Positions 1-7,598 of a stretch of DNA of 10,580 bases are shown piece by piece (position 1 is the stretch's first letter; each line of letters starts with the position of its first letter). Both the position numbers and the translations under genes were made by a program. Location: positions 1 to 10,580 of the forward strand of contig CAMPKG010000089.1 in the NCBI GenBank assembly GCA_946887085.1. The letters are read 5' to 3'. The DNA comes from an uncultured Sphingobacteriales bacterium. GTDB lineage: Bacteria > Bacteroidota > Bacteroidia > Chitinophagales > Chitinophagaceae. Under the pieces are notes generated by a model. It searched no databases. It had not been told where the DNA came from and saw only the letters and a list, made by a program, of their open reading frames with translations.

Positions 1-373
1 GATTAGCATCCAATACCACTACATCTTCCTGCACTTCAGTGACCACTACCGGAAATACATGGCCCTGGTTATCGCTCATGTGCAGTTCCATACCCGCTTC
101 TGGTTTCATATCATCAGGAAATTCACTTTTGGGGTATTCCATCATCATATCGTCGTTGCGCTGTCCGTAAGCCTGGTCAACAGGTATATTAACGGTCTTT
201 TTTTCGCCGATCTGCATGTTTACCAGTGCATCATCGAAGCCTTTGATCACCTGGCCGCTGCCAACCTGGAATTCCAAAGGATCGCGTCCTTCAGAGCTGT
301 CGAATGTAGTGCCATCAGTCAGTTTTCCATGGTAGTGTACGCGTACGGTATCGCCGTTCTTTACTTGTTGCAT
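1..373 (-). CDS. SlyD-like FKBP-type peptidyl-prolyl cis-trans isomerase, 3' end outside window
   Basis: This is a cytoplasmic-type prolyl isomerase of the FKBP family, which catalyses cis-trans isomerisation of X-Pro bonds and often also acts as a chaperone. The visible 124 residues begin with MQQVKNGDTVRVHYHGKLTD and show the FKBP core: the D25 region (TFDSS), the VIKGFDDAL turn at 42-50, GEKKTVNIP at 56-64 and AYGQRND at 68-74. After residue 75 the chain does not close the FKBP fold directly but enters an insert (about 76-118) like the 'insert-in-flap' domain of SlyD. The last visible residues, LDAN, are where SlyD proteins usually continue with HPLAG, so a few dozen residues are missing. 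No signal peptide is present. The ATG at 371-373 is the natural start because the family's first strand begins right after it. A histidine-rich metal-binding tail, as in E. coli SlyD, cannot be judged here. Confidence 0.93.
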   Translation of the reverse strand, partial: MQQVKNGDTVRVHYHGKLTDGTTFDSSEGRDPLEFQVGSGQVIKGFDDALVNMQIGEKKTVNIPVDQAYGQRNDDMMMEYPKSEFPDDMKPEAGMELHMSDNQGHVFPVVVTEVQEDVVVLDAN

Positions 374-407
374 TTAGTATTGTTTTTAATAAGATGTTAT
401 AATCGGC

Positions 408-415
408 CAAAGGTA
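408..415 (-). promoter_or_regulatory. Possible Bacteroidota -7 box for the FKBP gene
   Basis: The minus strand reads TACCTTTG, an exact match to the Bacteroidota -7 consensus TAnnTTTG, 34 bases upstream of the FKBP start codon. This would give a 5' leader of roughly 25-30 bases. No convincing -33 TTTG was seen at the expected distance of about 20 bases, so this rests on the -7 box alone. Confidence 0.4.
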
Positions 416-439
416 GCCATAATAATGGAAACGCGGGGT

Positions 440-447
440 TATCTTTA
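440..447 (+). promoter_or_regulatory. Weak -7-like box ahead of the NamZ-family gene
   Basis: The plus strand reads TATCTTTA, one mismatch from TAnnTTTG, 21 bases before the ATG at 469. No -33 partner was recognised. It lies in the 95-base divergent spacer 374-468, the only place where a promoter for the two-gene plus-strand operon could sit without lying inside the FKBP gene. Confidence 0.2.
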
Positions 448-468
448 CGGGGAATTTAAACGGGATAC

Positions 469-1701
469 ATGAATCGTTGGTTATTATGCAGTTTCACCTT
501 GTTGCTTGTAATGGGCTTTGCTATTACTGGTTGTGCCCAGGCCGGAAACGAAAAGCTGAGCGAGTATGATGCGAGTTTTGAAGTAGTAACGGGTGCAGAG
601 CGATTAGATGTTTATTTGCCATTGTTAAAAGGGAAAAATGTCGGACTGATCATTAACCAGACATCTGTCGTGGGTCGTTGGCAGACGTCTTTGCTGGACA
701 CGTTGCTTCATCATAAAGTGCGTGTAAAAAAAGTATTCGTTCCCGAGCATGGATTTCGTGGTACGGCTGCTGCAGGCGAGAAGGTGGATAACGAAAAGGA
801 TAAAAAAACAGGCCTGCCGATCATTTCTCTTTATGGAAATAACAAAAAGCCAACTGCCGCACAACTAAAGAACATTGATGTGCTTATCTACGATCTGCAG
901 GATGTAGGTGTGCGTTTCTATACCTACATCTCCACGCTGCAATATGCCATGGAGGCTTGCGCGGAGAATGATATACAGCTGATAATCCTGGACAGGCCCA
1001 ATCCCAATGGTTTTTATGTTGATGGGCCGGTGCTGGATACTGGTCATCGTTCTTTTGTCGGCATGCAGCCAATACCTGTTGTTTATGGTATGACACCCGG
1101 CGAATACGCCAAAATGCTGGTGGGTGAAAAATGGTTTCCCGGAGCTGAACAGTTGAAGATGGAAGTGATCACTTGTGAGCAATACGATCATAAGGTGAAG
1201 TACCAGCTACCCGTACCTCCGTCGCCAAACTTGCAAACGATGACCGCAGTCTATTGCTATCCATCACTTTGTTTTTTTGAAGGCACGGTGATAAGTGTAG
1301 GACGTGGCACGGATAAACCTTTCCAGCAGTGGGGGCACCCGGCTTTTAAGGGCCGGGCCACGGTGTATTTTACACCCGTGCCGGTATGGGGGCAAAAAAT
1401 AAAACCACCGCTGGCTTACGAAGATTGCTACGGACAAGTTGTGGCGTTCAATGAGCAGGAAGCTTTAAGAATATTAAAAGGCAGGCTGAGACCGCTGTGG
1501 TTGCAAAGGGCTTATGACTGGTTTCCCGATAAAGACAAGTTCTTCAATAATTTTTTTGAGAAACTTGCAGGAACTTCAGAATTAAGAAAACAAGTGGAGA
1601 AGGGCGTTAGTGAAACAGATATACAAGCCAGCTGGGAACCGGGCCTCAAAGCATTCAAACAAATCAGGAAAAAGTACTTGCTTTATACTGATTTCGAATA
1701 G
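469..1701 (+). CDS. namZ: DUF1343 / NamZ-family exo-beta-N-acetylmuramidase, lipoprotein
   Basis: Members of this family (GH171; B. subtilis NamZ, formerly YbbC) release N-acetylmuramic acid from the non-reducing end of peptidoglycan fragments during cell-wall turnover. The 410 residues begin with a lipoprotein signal peptide: a basic start, a hydrophobic stretch at about 4-19 and a lipobox ITGC with Cys22 as the acylation site, so the enzyme should face the periplasm or the outer membrane. Conserved family blocks follow in order: GLIINQTSVVG (59-69), VPEHGFRG (91-98), YDLQDVGVRFYTY (141-153), DRPNPNG (175-181), PSPNLQT (251-257) and FEGTVISVGRGTDKPF (270-285). The length is normal and no block is missing. 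The ATG at 469 places the signal peptide correctly. The next gene starts 17 bases after the stop, so the two are probably co-transcribed. No MurNAc kinase or transporter gene lies nearby, so the recycling role is inferred from the family. Confidence 0.9.
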   Translation: MNRWLLCSFTLLLVMGFAITGCAQAGNEKLSEYDASFEVVTGAERLDVYLPLLKGKNVGLIINQTSVVGRWQTSLLDTLLHHKVRVKKVFVPEHGFRGTAAAGEKVDNEKDKKTGLPIISLYGNNKKPTAAQLKNIDVLIYDLQDVGVRFYTYISTLQYAMEACAENDIQLIILDRPNPNGFYVDGPVLDTGHRSFVGMQPIPVVYGMTPGEYAKMLVGEKWFPGAEQLKMEVITCEQYDHKVKYQLPVPPSPNLQTMTAVYCYPSLCFFEGTVISVGRGTDKPFQQWGHPAFKGRATVYFTPVPVWGQKIKPPLAYEDCYGQVVAFNEQEALRILKGRLRPLWLQRAYDWFPDKDKFFNNFFEKLAGTSELRKQVEKGVSETDIQASWEPGLKAFKQIRKKYLLYTDFE

Positions 1702-1718
1702 AAGGTACCCATTAACGC

Positions 1719-4700
1719 ATGCAATCTTTATTCGTTTCGCTGTATGAATTCTTTAGCAGGAGGAAACTCCTGTTCTGGGTCATTTTTCTTTCGACGTTCG
1801 TATTCTGGGCATTTCTTGCATCGCGCATTCAGCTAAAGGAAGACATCACCAGCATGCTGCCCGACAGCAAGGCTATCCGCGCGATGAATGATGTCATCAG
1901 CAACACACAGGCCGGCGAGCAGGTTATCTTCCTGGTTTCGTTTACCGACTCAACATATACTGATCCTGATAGTCTTATTGCGGTTGCCAATAGCTATAAC
2001 GAAAATGTATTGTCTAAAGCAGGGAACGACATCGACTCGGTTATGCTGCAGCCAGGCGGCGGGTTCGAAGAATCATTGGCTGATATTATTCAATCGAACC
2101 TGCCTCTATTTTTAACGGAATCCGATTTCGCGCAACTCGACAGTCTTACCCAATCGGAAAGAATAGGACAAACACTTGCAGCCAACAAGAAATTGCTACT
2201 ATCTCCTGCCAGCGTAGTATACAAGGGCATGGTCGCACGGGATCCCATCGGTATATCCGGTATCGTGTGGAATAAGCTTAAAGCCCTTCAGTTCGATACC
2301 AACTATGAAACTTATGATGGCTACCTGGTTTCGAATGGTCAGCGGCAGTTGACTTTTTTCGTAAAGCCAGCGCATAAAGCTTCTGAAACAGGCAAGAATG
2401 CAAAACTGTTCGACAAGATCGATGAACTGACAGCGCAGTGGCTGCAGCAGTATAGCAATGTTCATGTTACCTATTTCGGCGGACCTGCTGTTGCGGCAGG
2501 TAACGCAAAGCAAATGCGCATAGACAGTATAGTGACACTCTCTGTTACTATCGTTTTGCTACTGGCGCTGACGTTTTACTTTTTCCGCCGTAAGCGGACA
2601 CCGCTATTGCTGCTGGTGCCTGTGTTGTACGGCGCGGTGATGGGATTAGGCATTGTTTCCCTGGTGCAGGGTTCGATATCCGTTATTGCTCTGGGTGCTG
2701 GTGCCATCATATTGGGGATAGCTATTGATTTTTCGATCCATTTCCTCTCGCATCTCCGCCATGAAAGGGATGTAAAGAGAACCATAAAAGAACTTGCCTG
2801 GCCGCTGACCATCGGCAGTTTTACTACCATCGCTGCTTTCCTGTCGCTGAGATTGGTCAGTACACCGATATTGCAAGACCTTGGATTGTTTGCAGCAGCC
2901 AGCCTGCTGGGAGCCGCGCTCGCAACGCTGATATTCCTGCCGCACCTGCCGCTGGGTGTGGGCAAAGCGAAAGAGCGCACTACGATCTTCGATAAGATCG
3001 CATTGTGGAGGCCTGAAAAGAATAAATGGTTGATACTGTCCATTTTTCTGCTGACACCGGTGATGGCCTACTTCGCCGGCGATGTGCAATTCGACAGCGA
3101 CCTGATGCATCTCAATTACCTCTCACCCAAAATGCAGAAGGCGCAGGAGGAAGTAAGCAAGGCCAACACATTTGCTATCAGCTCGGTTTTTGTAGTTGCG
3201 GAGGGCGATGCCGATGAAGATGCCTTACAGAAACTCGAAACGATTTCTGGTAAAATAGATTCACTTACCGGTAGGGGATGGGTCAGAAGTGTATCAACAC
3301 CCACATTGCTGCTGCCATCAAAACAAGAACAGCAAAAACGGATACAGCGCTGGAAACATTTCTGGACGCGGGAGAAACAGCAACAGGTTTTGACAGCAGT
3401 CAACGACGCAGCCGCCAGGGAGGGTTTTACTGTAAGTGCATTTGCCGGTTTTGCGGGGAACATCAATAGGGATTATTCAACTTTCGATGACGAGAGCAAT
3501 TTGTTATTGAGGTCATTGTTTCCCGGCGGTTTTTCTGCCGGCGGCGATGCCCATTACTCTATTGCCGCATTGAAGGTTCCACAGGAGCACCGAAAGGCGG
3601 TATTCGATTATTTGTCGGGCGAGCATGCTGTAACTGTTACTGACCGCCAGCAGGCAGCCTCGCAACTCGTGGGCATCCTTAACGAGGACTTCACCAATAT
3701 CGCGCTGTATTCATCGCTCATTGTGTTTTTTGCATTGCTGCTGGGTTATGGCAGAATAGAATTGGCAATCATCGCGTTTCTGCCCATGGCTATATCCTGG
3801 GTCTGGATATTGGGATTAATGTCCTTACTGGGTTTGCAGTTCAACATCGTCAACATCATTATCTCGTCATTAATATTCGGTTTGGGTGATGATTATACCA
3901 TCTTTACGATGGACGGGTTGCTGGAAAAATATAAACACGGCAAGCAAAAACTTACTTCGGTACGGGCAGCTGTTTATGTCTCAGCTGTAACTGTTGTTAT
4001 CGGACTGGGTGTATTGTTGCTGGCAAAACACCCCGCGCTTCGTTCTATCGCTTTTATTTCGGTCACAGGTCTGGTTTGTGTGCTATTCATCTCACAGACG
4101 TTGCAGCCATTCCTTTTCAACTGGTTCATCCAAAATCGCATTGATAAAAAGTTTTTGCCTTTTACGCTTTGGAGTTTCATTAAATCGCTCTTTGCTTTTT
4201 CGTATTTTTTTATTGGTTCACTGGTACTAACGCTGCTCGGTGTTATTCTTACCAAACTCTGGCCCTTCAATAAAGAAAAGGCCAGATACTGGTTTCATGC
4301 CTGGGTGAGCCGGTATACCTGGAGCATGATGTACATCATGGGCAACGTACGCAAGCGTGTCTACAACCTCTCCGGTGAGGATTTTCAAAAGCCTGCGGTA
4401 TATGTTGCTAACCATACCTCATTCCTGGATATTCTTTGTACTACCATGCTACATCCCAAACTGGTGCTGATGACCAACCGATGGGTCTGGAGATCGCCGG
4501 TGTTTGGCGCTGTAGTGCGCATGGCAGAATATTATCCTGTTGCCGACGGCGCCGAGGATAGCATAGAGCCATTCAGGGATCTTGTGAACAGGGGTTATTC
4601 GGTCGTCGTTTTTCCGGAGGGCACGCGCTCCTATGACGACACCATTAAACGCTTTCACAAAGGTGCTTTCTTCATAGCTGAAAAATTGAAACTTGATACA

Positions 4701-5549
4701 GTGCCGCTGGTATTGCATGGTATCGGTTACACTATGCAGAAAGGAGATTTTCAGCTGAAGAATGGCACTTGTTCTGTTTACATACATCCACGAATAAAAC
4801 CGGATGACGCAAGTTTTGGCAGTACGTACAGCGAACGGGCAAAGTTGATCGGCAGGTGGATGCGCCGGCAACATGCTGCCGTCAAAGAAACGAACGAAAC
4901 ACCTGTTTATTTCAAAGAACGCCTTATACGAAGTTACACGTATAAGGGTCCGACGCTGGAATGGTATTGCCGTATCAAGATAAAGCTGGAGGGTTACTAT
5001 GAACAGTTTCATCAATTGCTGCCACGTGAAGGCAGGTTCTATGATCTCGGTTGCGGATATGGCTTTATGACTTACATGCTGCACTGGGCTGCTCCCGAAC
5101 GTAATTTTACCGGTATCGACTATGATGGCGAAAAGATCGAAACGGCGCAAAACAATTTTGTGCGTGATGAAGATATTCAGTTCCGGCAGGGTGATCTTAC
5201 CAAAATTGAATTGGAGCCCTGTGATGGCATTATTATAAGTGATGTGTTGCACTACCTGTTGCCTGAACAGCAGGAAGCGTTGCTGGAGAAATGTTACAAT
5301 GCGTTGAATGAAGATGGAAGGCTCATCATTCGTGACGGAGTGATGGAACTTCGTGACCGGATCAAGGGCACCAAGGCAACCGAGCTATTTTCCACACGGA
5401 TATTCAAGTTCAACAAAACGCAGAACAAACTCCACTACATCAGCCGCGCATTTATCGATTCCTTCGCAGAAAAGCACGGAATGTCGATGGAGGTTTTGGA
5501 TAATACCAAACTCACCGCCAACCTGATCTTTGTTTTGAAGAAGCCTTAG
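1719..5549 (+). CDS. Trifunctional fusion: MMPL/RND transporter + PlsC-type acyltransferase + class I SAM methyltransferase
   Basis: This 1276-residue inner-membrane protein has three parts. Residues 1-810 are an RND/MMPL transporter made of two similar halves: a first helix (17-35), a periplasmic loop (about 36-268), five helices (about 270-408), then helix 436-452, a second loop (453-655) and five more helices (about 656-800). The transmembrane acid motifs are GIAIDFSIHF (333-342) and GLGDDYTIF (721-729). A further hydrophobic stretch (818-846) leads to an acyltransferase with NHTSFLD (898-904, the HX4D pair H899/D904), FPEGTRS (965-971) and VPLV (995-998). From about 1080 follows a methyltransferase with YDLGCGYGF (1108-1116), acidic D1134 and ISDVLHYL (1173-1180). 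This architecture is known from Bacteroidota, where separate counterparts occur in aryl polyene and flexirubin clusters. The likely job is to make, modify and move an acyl lipid across the inner membrane, but the substrate is unknown. No frameshift is seen, and the stop overlaps the stop of the facing gene. Confidence 0.9.
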   Translation: MQSLFVSLYEFFSRRKLLFWVIFLSTFVFWAFLASRIQLKEDITSMLPDSKAIRAMNDVISNTQAGEQVIFLVSFTDSTYTDPDSLIAVANSYNENVLSKAGNDIDSVMLQPGGGFEESLADIIQSNLPLFLTESDFAQLDSLTQSERIGQTLAANKKLLLSPASVVYKGMVARDPIGISGIVWNKLKALQFDTNYETYDGYLVSNGQRQLTFFVKPAHKASETGKNAKLFDKIDELTAQWLQQYSNVHVTYFGGPAVAAGNAKQMRIDSIVTLSVTIVLLLALTFYFFRRKRTPLLLLVPVLYGAVMGLGIVSLVQGSISVIALGAGAIILGIAIDFSIHFLSHLRHERDVKRTIKELAWPLTIGSFTTIAAFLSLRLVSTPILQDLGLFAAASLLGAALATLIFLPHLPLGVGKAKERTTIFDKIALWRPEKNKWLILSIFLLTPVMAYFAGDVQFDSDLMHLNYLSPKMQKAQEEVSKANTFAISSVFVVAEGDADEDALQKLETISGKIDSLTGRGWVRSVSTPTLLLPSKQEQQKRIQRWKHFWTREKQQQVLTAVNDAAAREGFTVSAFAGFAGNINRDYSTFDDESNLLLRSLFPGGFSAGGDAHYSIAALKVPQEHRKAVFDYLSGEHAVTVTDRQQAASQLVGILNEDFTNIALYSSLIVFFALLLGYGRIELAIIAFLPMAISWVWILGLMSLLGLQFNIVNIIISSLIFGLGDDYTIFTMDGLLEKYKHGKQKLTSVRAAVYVSAVTVVIGLGVLLLAKHPALRSIAFISVTGLVCVLFISQTLQPFLFNWFIQNRIDKKFLPFTLWSFIKSLFAFSYFFIGSLVLTLLGVILTKLWPFNKEKARYWFHAWVSRYTWSMMYIMGNVRKRVYNLSGEDFQKPAVYVANHTSFLDILCTTMLHPKLVLMTNRWVWRSPVFGAVVRMAEYYPVADGAEDSIEPFRDLVNRGYSVVVFPEGTRSYDDTIKRFHKGAFFIAEKLKLDTVPLVLHGIGYTMQKGDFQLKNGTCSVYIHPRIKPDDASFGSTYSERAKLIGRWMRRQHAAVKETNETPVYFKERLIRSYTYKGPTLEWYCRIKIKLEGYYEQFHQLLPREGRFYDLGCGYGFMTYMLHWAAPERNFTGIDYDGEKIETAQNNFVRDEDIQFRQGDLTKIELEPCDGIIISDVLHYLLPEQQEALLEKCYNALNEDGRLIIRDGVMELRDRIKGTKATELFSTRIFKFNKTQNKLHYISRAFIDSFAEKHGMSMEVLDNTKLTANLIFVLKKP

Positions 5550-6844
5550 AAAGAATACCTGCGTGCCCTGTTGAGGTAAATGCTGATAAGCCAGAGTACG
5601 GTACCGAAACTAAGTAGTATACCCATATGCCTCGTTACGTCGTTAAAATTGCCGTTGCGCAGGATGATCTGGTGAACAGCATCGAGTCCCCAATGCAGTG
5701 GAGATATCAAAGCTATTTTCTGCATCAGGGGCGGCAACAGTTCTATTGGTACCCATATGCCGCCCATAGCTGACAGCAACACCACCGAGATAGCCCCGAA
5801 TGGGGTAGCCTGGTTAATGGTTTTAAATGCAGCACCTACAAAATAGCCATAAGAAGTGGCCGCATACGCGATGCAGATAGCCACCGGTAAAAGCACCCAG
5901 GGATTTATGCCGAGATATAGTTTTGACAGGCCAAGCAATGGTAGTATCCATAAGCCGATGCAAAACATGCAAATGAACTGCACCGTGCAAATGATCGTAT
6001 AGAATAATATTTTTCCCATGGCTACTCCACGGAAAGCCATCGGTATCAGTTCCAGGCGTAAGGCGCTGCCTTCCTCGCGTTCGCGGATGGTGTGCGTAAG
6101 GATCGGCAGTACGATAAAGAACATACCGAATATTGCCCATGCGGGTACGTTGTGCTGAACTGAGTTTACATAGTACCGGTATTCGCCTTTGTCGTTGAGA
6201 GGCTCTTCTTTGATGCCAATGCCACTGAATACTTTTTTGAAATCGGTTGTTGGCGCCATCGTATCACCGGCCACTTTGCTCAGCTTCGACATACGTTTTA
6301 CCAGGATATTGCTGCATGAATAAGTAATGTACTTATCCAGCGCATTGGTAATAGAGAGCTTGAACGTCGGTTTGGAGACAGGGTCGAAATACATGCGGAT
6401 GTAGGCACTGTCACGCACTTCGCGTTCCGGCAATGTTCCCAGCCCGAGTTTCCTTGAGATCGTATTGGCGAGGATATTGGCTGAGTTTACTACCTCGGCA
6501 GTAGCGCCTTTAGGTATAACGATACCGATGGTGTATTTGCCCTCGTTTAACAGGGCTTTTAATTGAGCATCTGTCAGAGGTTTGCCATCTATTCTATCAA
6601 CAATGTTGAAGTTCTTGCTCTCACCGAGGCCGCGCTTTATCTCCTGCGCCAGGCTGCCGCCGTCGTTGTCTACCAACAGCAGGTCGAAACGTATTTCCTG
6701 GTAGTCTTTGAACGGGCCATCCTGTACCAATGCCATTACCACGATGAGTATTGCCGGCATGATGAACAGCAGCATGAATCCGCCAACGTCGCGCAGCAGC
6801 ATGATCCATTCCTTTACTATAGTAGCGTATATCTTCTTCAGCAT
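5546..6844 (-). CDS. ABC-2 type transporter permease (YhaP/YbhR-like)
   Basis: This is the membrane subunit of an ABC exporter, 432 residues long. It has the usual layout of the large-loop ABC-2 class: one N-terminal helix (about 20-40, after a cytoplasmic KEWIMLLRD segment), a long extracytoplasmic domain (about 41-231), then five helices at about 232-252, 276-302, 312-338, 345-368 and 405-424. The typical cytoplasmic turn TIREREEGSALRLELIPM (252-269) and the segment GGIWVPIELLPPLMQ (361-375) are both present. Its ATG follows the ATPase stop codon by a single base, so translation is probably coupled and the two proteins form one complex. The substrate cannot be read from the sequence; relatives export drugs, lipids or ions. 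No outer-membrane factor or periplasmic adaptor (HlyD-like) gene is in the window. The stop codon overlaps that of the fusion gene on the other strand. Confidence 0.92.
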   Translation of the reverse strand: MLKKIYATIVKEWIMLLRDVGGFMLLFIMPAILIVVMALVQDGPFKDYQEIRFDLLLVDNDGGSLAQEIKRGLGESKNFNIVDRIDGKPLTDAQLKALLNEGKYTIGIVIPKGATAEVVNSANILANTISRKLGLGTLPEREVRDSAYIRMYFDPVSKPTFKLSITNALDKYITYSCSNILVKRMSKLSKVAGDTMAPTTDFKKVFSGIGIKEEPLNDKGEYRYYVNSVQHNVPAWAIFGMFFIVLPILTHTIREREEGSALRLELIPMAFRGVAMGKILFYTIICTVQFICMFCIGLWILPLLGLSKLYLGINPWVLLPVAICIAYAATSYGYFVGAAFKTINQATPFGAISVVLLSAMGGIWVPIELLPPLMQKIALISPLHWGLDAVHQIILRNGNFNDVTRHMGILLSFGTVLWLISIYLNRARRYSF

Positions 6845-6845
6845 G

Positions 6846-7592
6846 TTAATCTCTTACTGAGTGGCCCGTGTAATGCAGGAACACATCTTCCAGCCGTTTG
6901 CAATCCTGTGTTTCACTGATCAGTGTTTTCGGTGCGCCGCTGATCACGTATTTGCCCTCATCGATGATCAGCACTTCGTCACATATTTTTTCGGCTTCCT
7001 CCATCAGGTGAGAGGTGTAAAGAATGGTATTGCCCAGTTTGTTGTATTCTTCCAAAAATTCAAGTATCAGCGCCCGCGACTGCACATCTACACCGGCAGT
7101 TGGCTCATCAAGTATTAATAACTCTGGGTCGTGCAGCAGCGATGCAATGATGTTTGCCCTGCGTTTCATACCCCCGCTGTACCTGCTTACACGCTTATCG
7201 GCATGTTTGTCCAGGCCAAGACGTTCCAATAATCTACCCGAGCGTTCTGTAATGGTTTGTTCCGGCAATCCGTAGAGTCTGCCTATATACCTGAAGTTTT
7301 CTGAGGCCGTGAGATGTGTGAATAATGCTATCTGCTGTGGCACAACTCCGATTACCCGGCGTATATTCAATACATCCTTCACGCAGTCTTTGCCGAATAT
7401 GCGCGCTTCGCCGGAGTCTGGCATCACCAGCCCGCAAAGTATATTGATCGTAGTAGTTTTACCTGCACCATTTGGTCCGAGCAAACCCATTATTTGTCCG
7501 CGCTCCACATTGAGGGATAGCCCGTCGAGCGAAGGGGTCCACGCGCCCTTATAGTGTTTTTTGAGGTCTTTTATCTCTATTGCAAACGGCAT
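6846..7592 (-). CDS. ABC transporter ATP-binding protein
   Basis: This is the nucleotide-binding subunit of the exporter, 248 residues and complete. All ATPase motifs are intact: Walker A GPNGAGKT (39-46), Q-loop VPQQ (84-87), signature YSGGMKRR (138-145), Walker B LLILDEPTAGVD (158-169) and H-loop histidine H195 in TSHLMEEAE. The variant signature SGGMKRR and the MEEAE stretch are typical of the DrrA/CcmA-like class that pairs with ABC-2 permeases, which matches the gene directly downstream, one base away. The gene upstream is tryptophan 2,3-dioxygenase, whose stop lies 6 bases before this start, so kynA, the ATPase and the permease should share a transcript. The protein is soluble and sits at the cytoplasmic face of the membrane. 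Confidence 0.96.
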   Translation of the reverse strand: MPFAIEIKDLKKHYKGAWTPSLDGLSLNVERGQIMGLLGPNGAGKTTTINILCGLVMPDSGEARIFGKDCVKDVLNIRRVIGVVPQQIALFTHLTASENFRYIGRLYGLPEQTITERSGRLLERLGLDKHADKRVSRYSGGMKRRANIIASLLHDPELLILDEPTAGVDVQSRALILEFLEEYNKLGNTILYTSHLMEEAEKICDEVLIIDEGKYVISGAPKTLISETQDCKRLEDVFLHYTGHSVRD

Positions 7593-7598
7593 GTTAGG

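Noticed and set aside
59..472. Plus-strand open frame of 137 codons over the FKBP gene
   Set aside because: It lies antisense to a clear FKBP reading frame, runs into the start of the NamZ-family gene and shows no family resemblance.
2576..3110. Two overlapping minus-strand frames of about 155 codons under the MMPL region
   Set aside because: They overlap each other and lie opposite the membrane helices of the transporter; antisense of hydrophobic codons often stays open.
3519..3545. GC-rich near-repeat (CCGGCGG twice) inside the fusion gene
   Set aside because: It encodes Gly-rich residues in the second periplasmic loop and is explained by codon use.
4449..5252. Minus-strand open frame of 267 codons inside the fusion gene
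   Set aside because: It is long, but the plus strand there encodes the acyltransferase and methyltransferase motifs in order. The antisense translation is low-complexity in function, with no recognisable domain.
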